Origin: Vreelandella nigrificans
GTDB lineage: Bacteria; Pseudomonadota; Gammaproteobacteria; Pseudomonadales; Halomonadaceae
Assembly: GCF_002374315.1 (NCBI RefSeq)
Contig: NZ_NWUX01000002.1
Location: 67,150 to 131,149, forward strand
Direction: 5' to 3'
DNA: 64,000 nucleotides
Part shown: positions 22,899 to 29,775 of the stretch, piece after piece
Numbering within the stretch: position 1 is the first letter of the stretch
How the letters are laid out: every line of letters begins with the position of its first letter
Program-made: the position numbers and the translations under genes
Notes under the pieces: model-generated
The model's database searches: none
Told to the model about the DNA's origin: nothing
What the model saw: the letters and a program-made list of their open reading frames with translations, nothing else

Positions 22899-24392
22899 TT
22901 GAAGTATAATGACTTGCGCGATTTTATTGCGGCGCTTGAAGCTCAGGGTGAGCTTAAGCGAATCCAAGCAGAGGTTGATCCTTACCTGGAAATTACCGAG
23001 ATTTGCGACCGTACCCTGCGTGCGGGTGGCCCTGCGCTGCTGTTTGAGAATGTGAAGGGCCACGATATGCCGCTGTTGGGTAATCTGTTTGGTACACCCA
23101 AGCGGGTTGCCCTGGGCATGGGGCAAGATTCGGTAGAGGCGCTGCGTGAAGTAGGTAAGCTACTGGCCTTTCTTAAAGAGCCAGACCCGCCCAAAGGGCT
23201 TAAAGATGCCTGGGATAAGCTGCCGATTTTTAAACAAGTGCTCAGCATGGGGCCTAAGAATGTCAAGCGGGCTCCTGTGCAGGAAGTGGTGTATGACGGT
23301 GATGAAGTCGATCTAGGCCGCTTGCCTATTCAGCACTGTTGGCCTGGCGATGCAGCACCCTTGGTCACTTGGCCTTTAGTTATTACCAAAGGCCCGCATA
23401 AAAAGCGTCAGAATCTGGGTATCTATCGCCAGCAAAAAATCGGTAAAAACCGCCTGATTATGCGGTGGCTCTCCCACCGTGGCGGCGCACTGGATTTCCT
23501 TGAGTTTCAAAAGGAGCATCCCGGCGAGCCTTTCCCGGTGGCTGTGGCCCTGGGTGCTGATCCAGCGACGATCCTAGGCGCGGTAACTCCAGTGCCGGAT
23601 AGCCTCTCTGAATACGCCTTTGCTGGGCTGCTGCGTGGTTCTCGTACCGAGCTTGTGAAGTGTGGTCACGCTGACCTTGACGTACCGGCCTCTGCTGAAA
23701 TTATGCTGGAAGGGTTTATCTACCCCGACGACATGGCAGCGGAAGGCCCATTTGGTGATCACACTGGGTACTACAACGAGGTTGATCATTTTCCGGTGTT
23801 CACCGTTACGCGAATGACCATGCGGCGGGATGCTATTTATCACTCCACCTATACGGGTCGTCCCCCGGATGAACCCGCCATTTTAGGCGTTGCGCTTAAC
23901 GAAGTATTTGTGCCAATTCTGGCTAAGCAGTTTCCCGAAATCGTCGACTTCTACCTGCCCCCGGAAGGTTGCTCCTACCGGATGGCTGTGGTCACCATGA
24001 AGAAGCAGTACCCAGGGCATGCCAAGCGCGTGATGATGGGAGTGTGGAGCTTCTTACGCCAGTTCATGTACACCAAATTCGTAATTGTGCTGGACGACGA
24101 TGTGGATGCACGTAACTGGGAAGATGTTATGTGGGCGATTACCACGCGTATGGACCCGGCAAGGGATACGGTGATGGTGGAAAATACGCCGATCGACTAT
24201 CTCGACTTTGCTTCACCGGTATCCGGGCTGGGCTCCAAAATGGGGTTGGATGCCACCAATAAGTGGCCAGGTGAGACTGATCGAGAGTGGGGGACACCTA
24301 TCGTAATGGATGATGCGGTGAAAACCCGTGTCGACGAGCGTTGGGACGAACTGGGCATCGATATCCCGTTACCCACACCTCGCCACAGCTGA
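22899..24392 (+). CDS. ubiD: UbiD-type prenylated-FMN decarboxylase
   Basis: 3-octaprenyl-4-hydroxybenzoate carboxy-lyase of ubiquinone synthesis, using the prenylated FMN made by UbiX. The TTG at 22899 is taken as start: GGGGAG lies 6-7 bp upstream and the protein then begins [13 protein letters not shown] as in the family. At 497 aa it is full length. [11 protein letters not shown] (about residues 282-292) includes the conserved catalytic Glu, and the preceding [13 protein letters not shown] region is typical. It sits between rho and a flavin reductase, as in Pseudomonas. Confidence 0.95.
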   Translation: MKYNDLRDFIAALEAQGELKRIQAEVDPYLEITEICDRTLRAGGPALLFENVKGHDMPLLGNLFGTPKRVALGMGQDSVEALREVGKLLAFLKEPDPPKGLKDAWDKLPIFKQVLSMGPKNVKRAPVQEVVYDGDEVDLGRLPIQHCWPGDAAPLVTWPLVITKGPHKKRQNLGIYRQQKIGKNRLIMRWLSHRGGALDFLEFQKEHPGEPFPVAVALGADPATILGAVTPVPDSLSEYAFAGLLRGSRTELVKCGHADLDVPASAEIMLEGFIYPDDMAAEGPFGDHTGYYNEVDHFPVFTVTRMTMRRDAIYHSTYTGRPPDEPAILGVALNEVFVPILAKQFPEIVDFYLPPEGCSYRMAVVTMKKQYPGHAKRVMMGVWSFLRQFMYTKFVIVLDDDVDARNWEDVMWAITTRMDPARDTVMVENTPIDYLDFASPVSGLGSKMGLDATNKWPGETDREWGTPIVMDDAVKTRVDERWDELGIDIPLPTPRHS

Positions 24393-24434
24393 TAAAGCGG
24401 TGCGGGTTGAATGATTTTTCACAAAGAGGCTTTC

Positions 24435-25241
24435 ATGAGCGCAAGGACGTTAACGTGCAAAACGCTAACCTGCGTAGTCACCGCTGTTGAAGATTTGAAC
24501 CCTGACGTATTTGGGGTGACGCTCGAAGGGCGCGTTGAAGCCATGCAACATGCGCCTGGCCAGTATTTAGAACTCAAGTTGGACGATAACACTTGGGTGC
24601 CGTTTTCAATTGCCAGCTTTGATCGTGGTGATGGCATTATTGAACTGCATATTCAGCACTGGCCCGAGCGCGAGAATTCGGTACGCTTGCGAGACCTTCT
24701 ACAAGTAGCTAATCAGCTAACGGTGCGCCTACCCAGTGGTGAGTGTGTGCTGGATACGGCAAGCGAGCGTCCACTGCTGCTCATCGCCGCAGGCACTGGT
24801 TTTGCTCAGATGAAAGCGATTGTAGAAGCGGCACTTAGCAAACAGCCTAGCCGACCTATTTCTTTGTGGTGGGCTAACCGCGAACACCGCGATCTTTATG
24901 CTGAAGATCTCGCCTGCGAGTGGGCAATACAGTACCCAAACGTTGCATTTCAAGCAGTCACAGAGTTTCCTCTTACCGAGCCGTTAGCGGCTGGCGAGCG
25001 AATTTCTCACCATCAAGGACGAATCGACTTGGTGCTGGAGAGTGATCTTGAGACAGGGCTTGAGAGAGGGCTTGAAACAGTGCTTGAAACAGGGCTGGCA
25101 ATATCACCAAGTGATTGCGATATCTACCTCTCTGGTTCACCGGGCATGGTGTACGCCTGTGTTGATGTTTTAGAGAGAAAAGGCCTGAGCAGCAAGCGCA
25201 TGTTCTCGGATGTATTTGCCTACGCGCCACGCCCTCACTAA
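24435..25241 (+). CDS. Fre-like NAD(P)H-flavin reductase
   Basis: Ferredoxin-reductase-superfamily enzyme likely to reduce free flavin with NAD(P)H; next to ubiD it could support prenyl-FMN chemistry (inference). The ATG at 24435, with AGAGG upstream, gives 268 aa. The FAD-binding barrel covers about residues 1-105 and the NAD domain starts at LLLIAAGTGFAQMKA, ending with SGSPGMVYACVDVL. The usual R-x-(Y/F)-S flavin motif reads WVPFSIAS, so the Arg is replaced. Residues about 201-220 are a four-residue repeat (LETG/LERG/LETV/LETG) encoded by 12-bp tandem repeats, inserted in the NAD domain. Confidence 0.85.
   Translation: MSARTLTCKTLTCVVTAVEDLNPDVFGVTLEGRVEAMQHAPGQYLELKLDDNTWVPFSIASFDRGDGIIELHIQHWPERENSVRLRDLLQVANQLTVRLPSGECVLDTASERPLLLIAAGTGFAQMKAIVEAALSKQPSRPISLWWANREHRDLYAEDLACEWAIQYPNVAFQAVTEFPLTEPLAAGERISHHQGRIDLVLESDLETGLERGLETVLETGLAISPSDCDIYLSGSPGMVYACVDVLERKGLSSKRMFSDVFAYAPRPH
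25035..25094 (+). repeat. In-frame 12-bp tandem repeat in the flavin reductase gene
   Basis: CTTGAGACAGGG (25047), CTTGAGAGAGGG (25059), CTTGAAACAGTG (25071) and CTTGAAACAGGG (25083), with a diverged copy at 25035. The period of 12 keeps the frame and adds four residues per unit. Confidence 0.85.
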
Positions 25242-25269
25242 AATGGTGGGCCCTTTGTGGCGCGCAGCT

Positions 25270-25314
25270 TTGTGACATACTGGATTGTGACATACGGCTT
25301 TGTGACATACGGCG
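25270..25314. repeat. 3 x 15-bp tandem repeat before a small ORF
   Basis: TTGTGACATAC begins at 25270, 25285 and 25300, a period of exactly 15 bp. It lies between the flavin reductase stop and the 42-residue ORF at 25349. The motif resembles a split -35 element (TTGTGACA) but no matching -10 is certain. Confidence 0.8.
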
Positions 25315-25348
25315 CTGACCGTAACCATGACGACAACGAGGAGGCTTT

Positions 25349-25477
25349 ATGGCCCATCATGATGACAACTTTAAAGATGAATCTGGTTTGCTTTCCATTG
25401 TGCTCGGCGTTGTGGTGTTGGTAAGTATGAGCGCGCTGCCTGCAACAATTGGTTGGATACAAGCATTTGGCGGATGA
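25349..25477 (+). CDS. Small single-span membrane protein (42 aa), unrecognised
   Basis: A short frame starting ATG at 25349 with an excellent ribosome site, GAGGAGG at 25338-25344. The product begins with a charged, His/Asp-rich head (MAHHDDNFKDESG), then one hydrophobic helix (LLSIVLGVVVLVSMSALPAT, residues 14-33) and ends IGWIQAFGG. I do not recognise the family. The ribosome site and clean membrane-protein composition argue that it is real. A triple 15-bp repeat lies directly upstream. Confidence 0.65.
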   Translation: MAHHDDNFKDESGLLSIVLGVVVLVSMSALPATIGWIQAFGG

Positions 25478-25562
25478 TGGTTGCCATTTTGCTCGTATAC
25501 AGGCAGGATTAAGCGTATAGATTTTATCGCCCTCGGCGAGCTTACTGAATTGGAACGATTTC

Positions 25563-25721
25563 ATGCATAACGCACTCACTACACAGCAGACCCAAGCCAA
25601 ACCGGAAACGGCGTTTGGCGCGTGGGAGATTGCAAGTGTTAGTGGTGCTAGCAGAACAGATGCTGCTGCATTTGTTTATGCTGCGTATTGGTTTAGCCAC
25701 GGTGTGTCCCTGGCCGACTAA
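25563..25721 (+). CDS. Small ORF (52 aa), unrecognised
   Basis: ATG at 25563, stop TAA at 25719. The product starts MHNALTTQQTQAKPETAFGAW and continues through an Ala/Ser-rich stretch to an aromatic segment FVYAAYWFSHGVSLAD. The Shine-Dalgarno is weak (TTGGAA). A strong intrinsic terminator 50 bp after the stop supports a short transcription unit here. No family is recognised. A longer overlapping frame in another phase (from 25615) runs through the terminator and was rejected. Confidence 0.45.
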   Translation: MHNALTTQQTQAKPETAFGAWEIASVSGASRTDAAAFVYAAYWFSHGVSLAD

Positions 25722-25770
25722 TAACGTCGCGTCAGCAGGCACACCGCCCCGGTTGCCTGCCGCATGCAAA

Positions 25771-25802
25771 GAAGCCTCGGTTGGTAACCCAACCGAGGCT
25801 TC
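25771..25802 (+). terminator. Strong bidirectional-looking intrinsic terminator
   Basis: A perfect 14-bp stem, GAAGCCTCGGTTGG at 25771-25784 and its complement at 25789-25802, with a TAAC loop. It is flanked by AAA on the left and TTTCGTTT on the right. It closes the small-ORF unit upstream of the DAHP synthase leader. Confidence 0.85.
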
Positions 25803-25825
25803 TTTCGTTTCACGTTGGTTAATGT

Positions 25826-25876
25826 TTTAGATCTACTCGCGGTTTAGAACTACTCACATTTTAGAACTATCAATAT
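25826..25876. repeat. 3 x 17-bp direct repeats upstream of the aro leader
   Basis: TTTAGATCTACTC (25826), TTTAGAACTACTC (25843) and TTTAGAACTATCA (25860) start exactly 17 bp apart. They lie between the terminator at 25771-25802 and the leader ORF, where the promoter of the DAHP synthase unit should be. They may be operator half-sites or another slippage repeat. Confidence 0.7.
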
Positions 25877-25914
25877 TTCAACCGTCCATAGGATATTCAT
25901 CAAGGAGCTGCACC

Positions 25915-26094
25915 ATGTCGTACCGCGCACACTCAATCGCTAACTCCATTGCCCCCCGCTATATCGGTTATGGCTATGGATGGCGATTTAGCGGCGCGCG
26001 GTCGGTGCAAGCTGCCACCTCCGACCGTGCCTGTTTGGGTGGCCTTCTAGTCACGCGAAGTCATACGCGATGTCACACGCTTTCGGAGAGATAA
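25915..26094 (+). CDS. Aromatic-codon-rich leader peptide ahead of DAHP synthase (59 aa)
   Basis: ATG at 25915 with AAGGAG at 25902-25907; stop TAA at 26092-26094, only 4 bp before the DAHP synthase start. Residues 14-25 read PRYIGYGYGWRF: three Tyr, one Trp and one Phe in ten residues, encoded at 25960-25989. A strong hairpin begins 6 nt after these codons (25996-26030). The C-terminal codons cover the Shine-Dalgarno of the next gene. This layout is that of a regulatory leader peptide sensing aromatic amino acids. Similar logic is known for trp and phe leaders, but I know of none for this gene. It could instead be an ordinary small protein. Confidence 0.6.
   Translation: MSYRAHSIANSIAPRYIGYGYGWRFSGARSVQAATSDRACLGGLLVTRSHTRCHTLSER
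25996..26043 (+). promoter_or_regulatory. Hairpin/pseudoknot candidate in the DAHP synthase leader
   Basis: GCGCGGTCGG (25996-26005) pairs with CCGACCGTGC (26021-26030), 10 bp with one G-T, around a 15-nt loop. GCCACC in that loop (26014-26019) is complementary to GGTGGC at 26038-26043, so the loop could pair downstream as an H-type pseudoknot or an alternative stem. No T-run follows, so any attenuation would act on translation or through Rho. Confidence 0.55.
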
Positions 26095-26098
26095 TCTA

Positions 26099-27184
26099 AT
26101 GAATGCCCATGTCAGCCCAGCTTGCACTGCCGTTTCAAATGTATCGTCGCTTACATCGACCTATGAGAAAACTGTTGCTCAGCCATTACCACTCCCTGCA
26201 GAGCTGCGTCGTAGGATTGCGATTAGCGCGCCGCTAGGTGAGCAAATTGCACAACAGCGTCATGCGGTTCAGCGTATCCTAAATGGTCAGGATAGCCGCC
26301 TATTGGTGGTGGTCGGACCGTGCTCCATTCATGATCCAGATGCTGCGCTTGAGTATGCCGACAGGCTAGCCGCGCTCAGTGATGAAGTCAGCGAGCAGAT
26401 ACTCCCAGTCATGCGTGTTTACGTTGAAAAGCCGCGTACCACGGTAGGTTGGAAAGGACTGGCCTACGATCCTGATTTAGACGGCAGTGGTGATATGTCG
26501 AGAGGCATTGCACTCTCCCGAGAGCTAATGCACGCGGTGGCAGAACGCGGCTTGCCAGTGGCTACTGAGCTTTTACAGCCAATGTTGGCGCCGTACCTTG
26601 ATGACTTGCTGAGCTGGGTGGCGATTGGTGCTCGTACCACTGAGTCGCAGTTGCATCGTGAATTGGCCAGTGATTTAAGCGCTGCTGTGGGCTTCAAAAA
26701 TGCCACGAATGGTGATGTGCAGGTTGCTATAGATGCCATGCAAACGGCAGCTCACGCTCATCAGCGCTTTGCAATCGACAATGAAGGGCGTCCTGTTATG
26801 CAGCAAACGGCTGGTAACCCCCACACACATGTGGTGCTACGGGGCGGCCACGGAGAGCCAAACTACCAAGCCCATCATGTGCGCTCTGCGGTGAAAGCCT
26901 TGCGGGATGCGGGGCAAAATCCACGCTTAATGGTGGACTGTAGCCATGCGAATGCACGTAAGGATCATCGTCGCCAAAGTGAGGTTATGCTGGATGTGTT
27001 GGCACAGCGCCAAAAGGGTGATGCCAATTTGGTCGGCTTAATGCTTGAAAGTCATCTGTTTGAAGGTAAGCAGGCGCTATCACCAAGCAATATGCGCTAT
27101 GGCGTGTCGGTGACCGACGCTTGTGTTAGCTGGGAAGCTACTGAGCGGTTGCTGAAAAGCGCGGCAGAACGGCTAGCCCGTTAA
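26099..27184 (+). CDS. 3-deoxy-7-phosphoheptulonate (DAHP) synthase, class I
   Basis: First step of the shikimate pathway: condenses erythrose 4-phosphate and phosphoenolpyruvate. The 361-aa product is of the AroF/AroG/AroH type, with VVVGPCSIHDPDAALEYADRL near residues 75-95, YVEKPRTTVGWKGL near 113-126 and the C-terminal VDCSHANA metal/substrate motif. Feedback type (Phe, Tyr or Trp) cannot be told by eye. The ATG at 26099 is 8 bp after GGAGAG, which lies within the leader ORF. Confidence 0.93.
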   Translation: MNAHVSPACTAVSNVSSLTSTYEKTVAQPLPLPAELRRRIAISAPLGEQIAQQRHAVQRILNGQDSRLLVVVGPCSIHDPDAALEYADRLAALSDEVSEQILPVMRVYVEKPRTTVGWKGLAYDPDLDGSGDMSRGIALSRELMHAVAERGLPVATELLQPMLAPYLDDLLSWVAIGARTTESQLHRELASDLSAAVGFKNATNGDVQVAIDAMQTAAHAHQRFAIDNEGRPVMQQTAGNPHTHVVLRGGHGEPNYQAHHVRSAVKALRDAGQNPRLMVDCSHANARKDHRRQSEVMLDVLAQRQKGDANLVGLMLESHLFEGKQALSPSNMRYGVSVTDACVSWEATERLLKSAAERLAR

Positions 27185-27225
27185 GGGGATTGTTAACTTC
27201 CTGCATACTGGATTTCAAGTGCTAC

Positions 27226-27253
27226 TTGTTTGCTTTGGTCAGCCCCGTATCAT
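27226..27253 (+). promoter_or_regulatory. Candidate promoter of the DUF3087 gene
   Basis: TTGTTT (27226-27231) and TATCAT (27248-27253), 16-bp spacer, about 30 bp before the ATG at 27284. Confidence 0.4.
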
Positions 27254-27283
27254 AAGAGCCTTCTATTAATAACGAGGTTGGCC

Positions 27284-27796
27284 ATGGCTTTCACCCTTGA
27301 GCAGCACGATCCAGACACCTACCGGCGCAAAGCGCGCATGATCAGTATCGCGATGGCAGGGCAACTGGTGGTTTTCGGTCTGCTGTTTTCAATGCTATTA
27401 GCCGCCACCTTTGGCGGTAGCTTTTGGATGAATGCCCTTGGCGTATTGCTAGGTTTACTGGCCACCAGCGCGATGTTTGCCGCTCTGCGCGAGCGCCCCT
27501 GGATGACCGAAATGCGCTATGTCTGGCAGCTTAAACATCACCTCTCACAAATCAGCGGCTATCTACAGCCCCTTCGCCGGGGGATAGAAGAAGAAAACCG
27601 CGTAGCGTTGGATATTGTGACGTTTTACCATCAGGGCATGTCACAGCTTGCTGAGCTCAATGGCCGTACTACCGATGATGATGCGGAGCGTCTTGCTGAA
27701 AAAATGCAGATCAAAATCAAGCGTGAAGCGCTAGGTTTACCAGAGCAGGTTAATAGTTTTGATCCACAGGATTTAAGGGCATTTAAGCGTCGTTAG
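27284..27796 (+). CDS. DUF3087 family membrane protein
   Basis: The 170-aa product has a short cytoplasmic head with MAFTLEQHDPDTYRRKARM, two adjacent hydrophobic segments (about residues 20-42 and 45-67), then a long polar, helical C-terminal region. This architecture and the starting motif match the DUF3087 family seen in Pseudomonas and Halomonas; no function is known. ATG 27284 is chosen for the ACGAGG upstream and the hydrophilic start; an upstream in-frame region to 27230 overlaps the promoter. Confidence 0.8.
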   Translation: MAFTLEQHDPDTYRRKARMISIAMAGQLVVFGLLFSMLLAATFGGSFWMNALGVLLGLLATSAMFAALRERPWMTEMRYVWQLKHHLSQISGYLQPLRRGIEEENRVALDIVTFYHQGMSQLAELNGRTTDDDAERLAEKMQIKIKREALGLPEQVNSFDPQDLRAFKRR

Positions 27797-27846
27797 GCTG
27801 GTTGATAGGCTGACAGTAGCAGTGATGACAACAGGGAGCAGGGTGC

Positions 27847-28587
27847 ATGACTAACTTACCTAATCGGTTAACCGGATTGATTGCGGTGACAGCAACGGTT
27901 GCGCTGGCAGGCTGTGCCAGCACAGGAGAAGTGCCTGCCGGTGCTTCAGCAGAGGCGTCTAAAACAACGGTGCACAGCACTGCACCGTTACTGCCTGCTG
28001 TACTGTTTCCTGGTAGTGCGGCGCATTTTGACGCCTGGGAGTGTCAACCCGCTAACCAGAACTTAGTCACAGCGGTAAACGACGATAACCTGCGTCTTTG
28101 GTCATTGCACGGGGCTTGGCGCTTACCGCAGGCGATAGTTGCAAGTGGTGCACGCTACCAAGATGGTGAGGTCAGCTTCTGGAACCGTGGCGATCAGGCT
28201 CAGGTGGAAACACCACGTGGTCAGTTGCAGTGCCAGCTGGGGCAGCGTCGAGCCGCATCAACCAGGGCAGAGCACCCTGGAGTGATGTTCCTCGGACGTG
28301 GCAATGAGCCGGGCTGGTCGATTGAACTTGCCCATGATGCGCCGGTGATGACCTGGACGACAGCTTACGGTACTGAAACGCAAACCATGCCCTACATGGT
28401 GAGTGTCATGGATAATGAGGCCGGCAGGGTGGTGCTTGAAAATGCCAACGCTGAACAGTTTTTCCGGGTACGCATAGAGTCGGGGGCGTGTTTCGATGAT
28501 ATGAAAGGCCAGCCTTATCCTGCCCGCGTCACCCTGACTATCGGCGGCGAGCAGTACAAAGGCTGTGGTCAGGGCATCGCGCCGTAA
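27847..28587 (+). CDS. Two-domain lipoprotein: MliC-like plus COG3650-like
   Basis: Outer-membrane or periplasmic lipoprotein of 246 aa, with signal peptide and lipobox LAGC (Cys23). The middle part (about residues 58-130) starts with a WECQPA segment and carries GARYQDGEVSFWNRGDQAQVE, resembling the MliC/PliC C-type lysozyme inhibitor fold. The C-terminal part (about 145-240) begins GNEPGW and has two Cys (GACFDD and YKGCGQG), as in the COG3650 lipoprotein family. It may protect peptidoglycan from lysozyme, but this is inferred from a loose motif match. It is convergent with the next gene, 28 bp away. Confidence 0.7.
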   Translation: MTNLPNRLTGLIAVTATVALAGCASTGEVPAGASAEASKTTVHSTAPLLPAVLFPGSAAHFDAWECQPANQNLVTAVNDDNLRLWSLHGAWRLPQAIVASGARYQDGEVSFWNRGDQAQVETPRGQLQCQLGQRRAASTRAEHPGVMFLGRGNEPGWSIELAHDAPVMTWTTAYGTETQTMPYMVSVMDNEAGRVVLENANAEQFFRVRIESGACFDDMKGQPYPARVTLTIGGEQYKGCGQGIAP

Positions 28588-28615
28588 TTACTTGGTGTTT
28601 GGAACATCTGGCGTG

Positions 28616-29698
28616 TTAGCAGCGATAAAGGAAAGGCTCTGCACGCCAGCGTGGCTCGATAAAGTCACTGGCACATAGCGCGGAGATATCCCCCGTTGCT
28701 CTGGCAGCGAGCCTGGATAGTGTTTCTAGGCGTAGGTCTCTAGTAGTTTCTATTTGCTCGCTTATTTCAACAGGGTGCCAAGCGTCGCCTTCCCAGGTTG
28801 CTAAGGTAAAACTAAAAGGATGGAAACCTGGGAAACCGAGTCGAATATCTGTGGCAATTAACGTCTCCTGACCATCAATCAACCGCGTGTCATAGCGCAA
28901 AAAAGGGCCGGTGAACCACTCCAGCTGCTGGCCAAGTGGGCCTGCCAGTGCACTTTCTTCCAGTGCTATGTTGCGTTTTAATGGCTCAAGTGTAGGAGTA
29001 CGCTGGCCATCGAATAGGCTGATCAAGCTCTCGTAATAGAAGTCTTCTTCACCAATAACCGTGGCTCGCCACAGCACAATGTTAAATGGTGTTGGTTGAA
29101 TAAGTACGGGGGCTTCATGAAGCCCTGCTTCAGCAAGTGCAGGGGCTAAGCGCTGCTCAATGTTCCATTTTGCCCCTGCCGCTAGCAATAAATAAGCGCT
29201 TGATATTGCTAAGCCCACAGTACAGGCGCTGCGTACCTTCTTTGAGGCAAGGCCTATTATCAAGGCAATCAGCAGTGGCAAGGTGTAAAAAGGGTCGATA
29301 ATAAACACAACAGGCCACGCCACGGGCGGTAAATCCAGCGGCCAAAATAGCTGAGTGCCGTAAGTTGTAAGTGAATCAAGCAGGGGATGAGTGGTCAGAC
29401 AGAGAACGAAAAACCACCACCAGTGGCGAAAGTAGATAGGACGTTCTTGTGTTGCAGGCCAAAAACGCGCGGTAAGAAGCGCCATTAAAGTACCCAGCCC
29501 CGTCAACACAAACAGCGAATGGCTAAAGCCGCGGTGCTCAGTCACATTGGCTACTGCATCGCCATAGTCAAGGGCTACGTCTAGATCAGGCAGGGTGCCT
29601 AGCAGTGCCCCAATTAACACGGCTTTTCTGCCAAGGCGTCGACCTAATACAGCACCGCCTACGGCGGCCCCCAAAGCAGCTTGTGTAACTGAATCCAC
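28616..29698 (-). CDS. YdjM/DUF457-family membrane metal-dependent hydrolase
   Basis: The 360-aa protein starts MDSVTQAALGAAVGGAVLG. Its membrane half (about residues 1-175) has metal-ligand-like segments GTLPDLDVALD, EHRGFSHSLF and THPLLDSLTTYGT, the pattern of the YdjM (LexA-regulated, formerly DUF457) family. The C-terminal half is soluble and probably periplasmic. Substrate unknown. AAGGAGATA stands just upstream of the start on the - strand. No LexA box was identified. Divergent from the DUF411 operon. Confidence 0.8.
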   Translation of the reverse strand: MDSVTQAALGAAVGGAVLGRRLGRKAVLIGALLGTLPDLDVALDYGDAVANVTEHRGFSHSLFVLTGLGTLMALLTARFWPATQERPIYFRHWWWFFVLCLTTHPLLDSLTTYGTQLFWPLDLPPVAWPVVFIIDPFYTLPLLIALIIGLASKKVRSACTVGLAISSAYLLLAAGAKWNIEQRLAPALAEAGLHEAPVLIQPTPFNIVLWRATVIGEEDFYYESLISLFDGQRTPTLEPLKRNIALEESALAGPLGQQLEWFTGPFLRYDTRLIDGQETLIATDIRLGFPGFHPFSFTLATWEGDAWHPVEISEQIETTRDLRLETLSRLAARATGDISALCASDFIEPRWRAEPFLYRC

Positions 29699-29725
29699 GA
29701 ATATCTCCTTGGGGTAGTCCCCGTA

Positions 29726-29753
29726 TTTCGAGCAGCTGATATATTATTATACA
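29726..29753 (+). promoter_or_regulatory. Candidate promoter of the DUF411-gloA-META operon
   Basis: TTTCGA (29726-29731) and TATACA (29748-29753) with a 16-bp spacer, 22 bp before the ATG. The -35 is poor. Confidence 0.35.
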
Positions 29754-29775
29754 GATCCGTGAAGAGGGGTCTTAA

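Noticed and set aside
24973-25308. - strand frame starting with a repeated MSQS segment
   Set aside because: The repeat is only the translation of the 15-bp DNA repeat at 25270 and the 12-bp repeat inside the flavin reductase gene, read on the wrong strand.
25270-25314. Possible CRISPR array
   Set aside because: Units are contiguous 15-mers without spacers; no cas genes anywhere in the window.
25615-25830. 71-codon + frame overlapping the 52-codon ORF
   Set aside because: It reads straight through the strong terminator stem at 25771-25802 and has no ribosome site.
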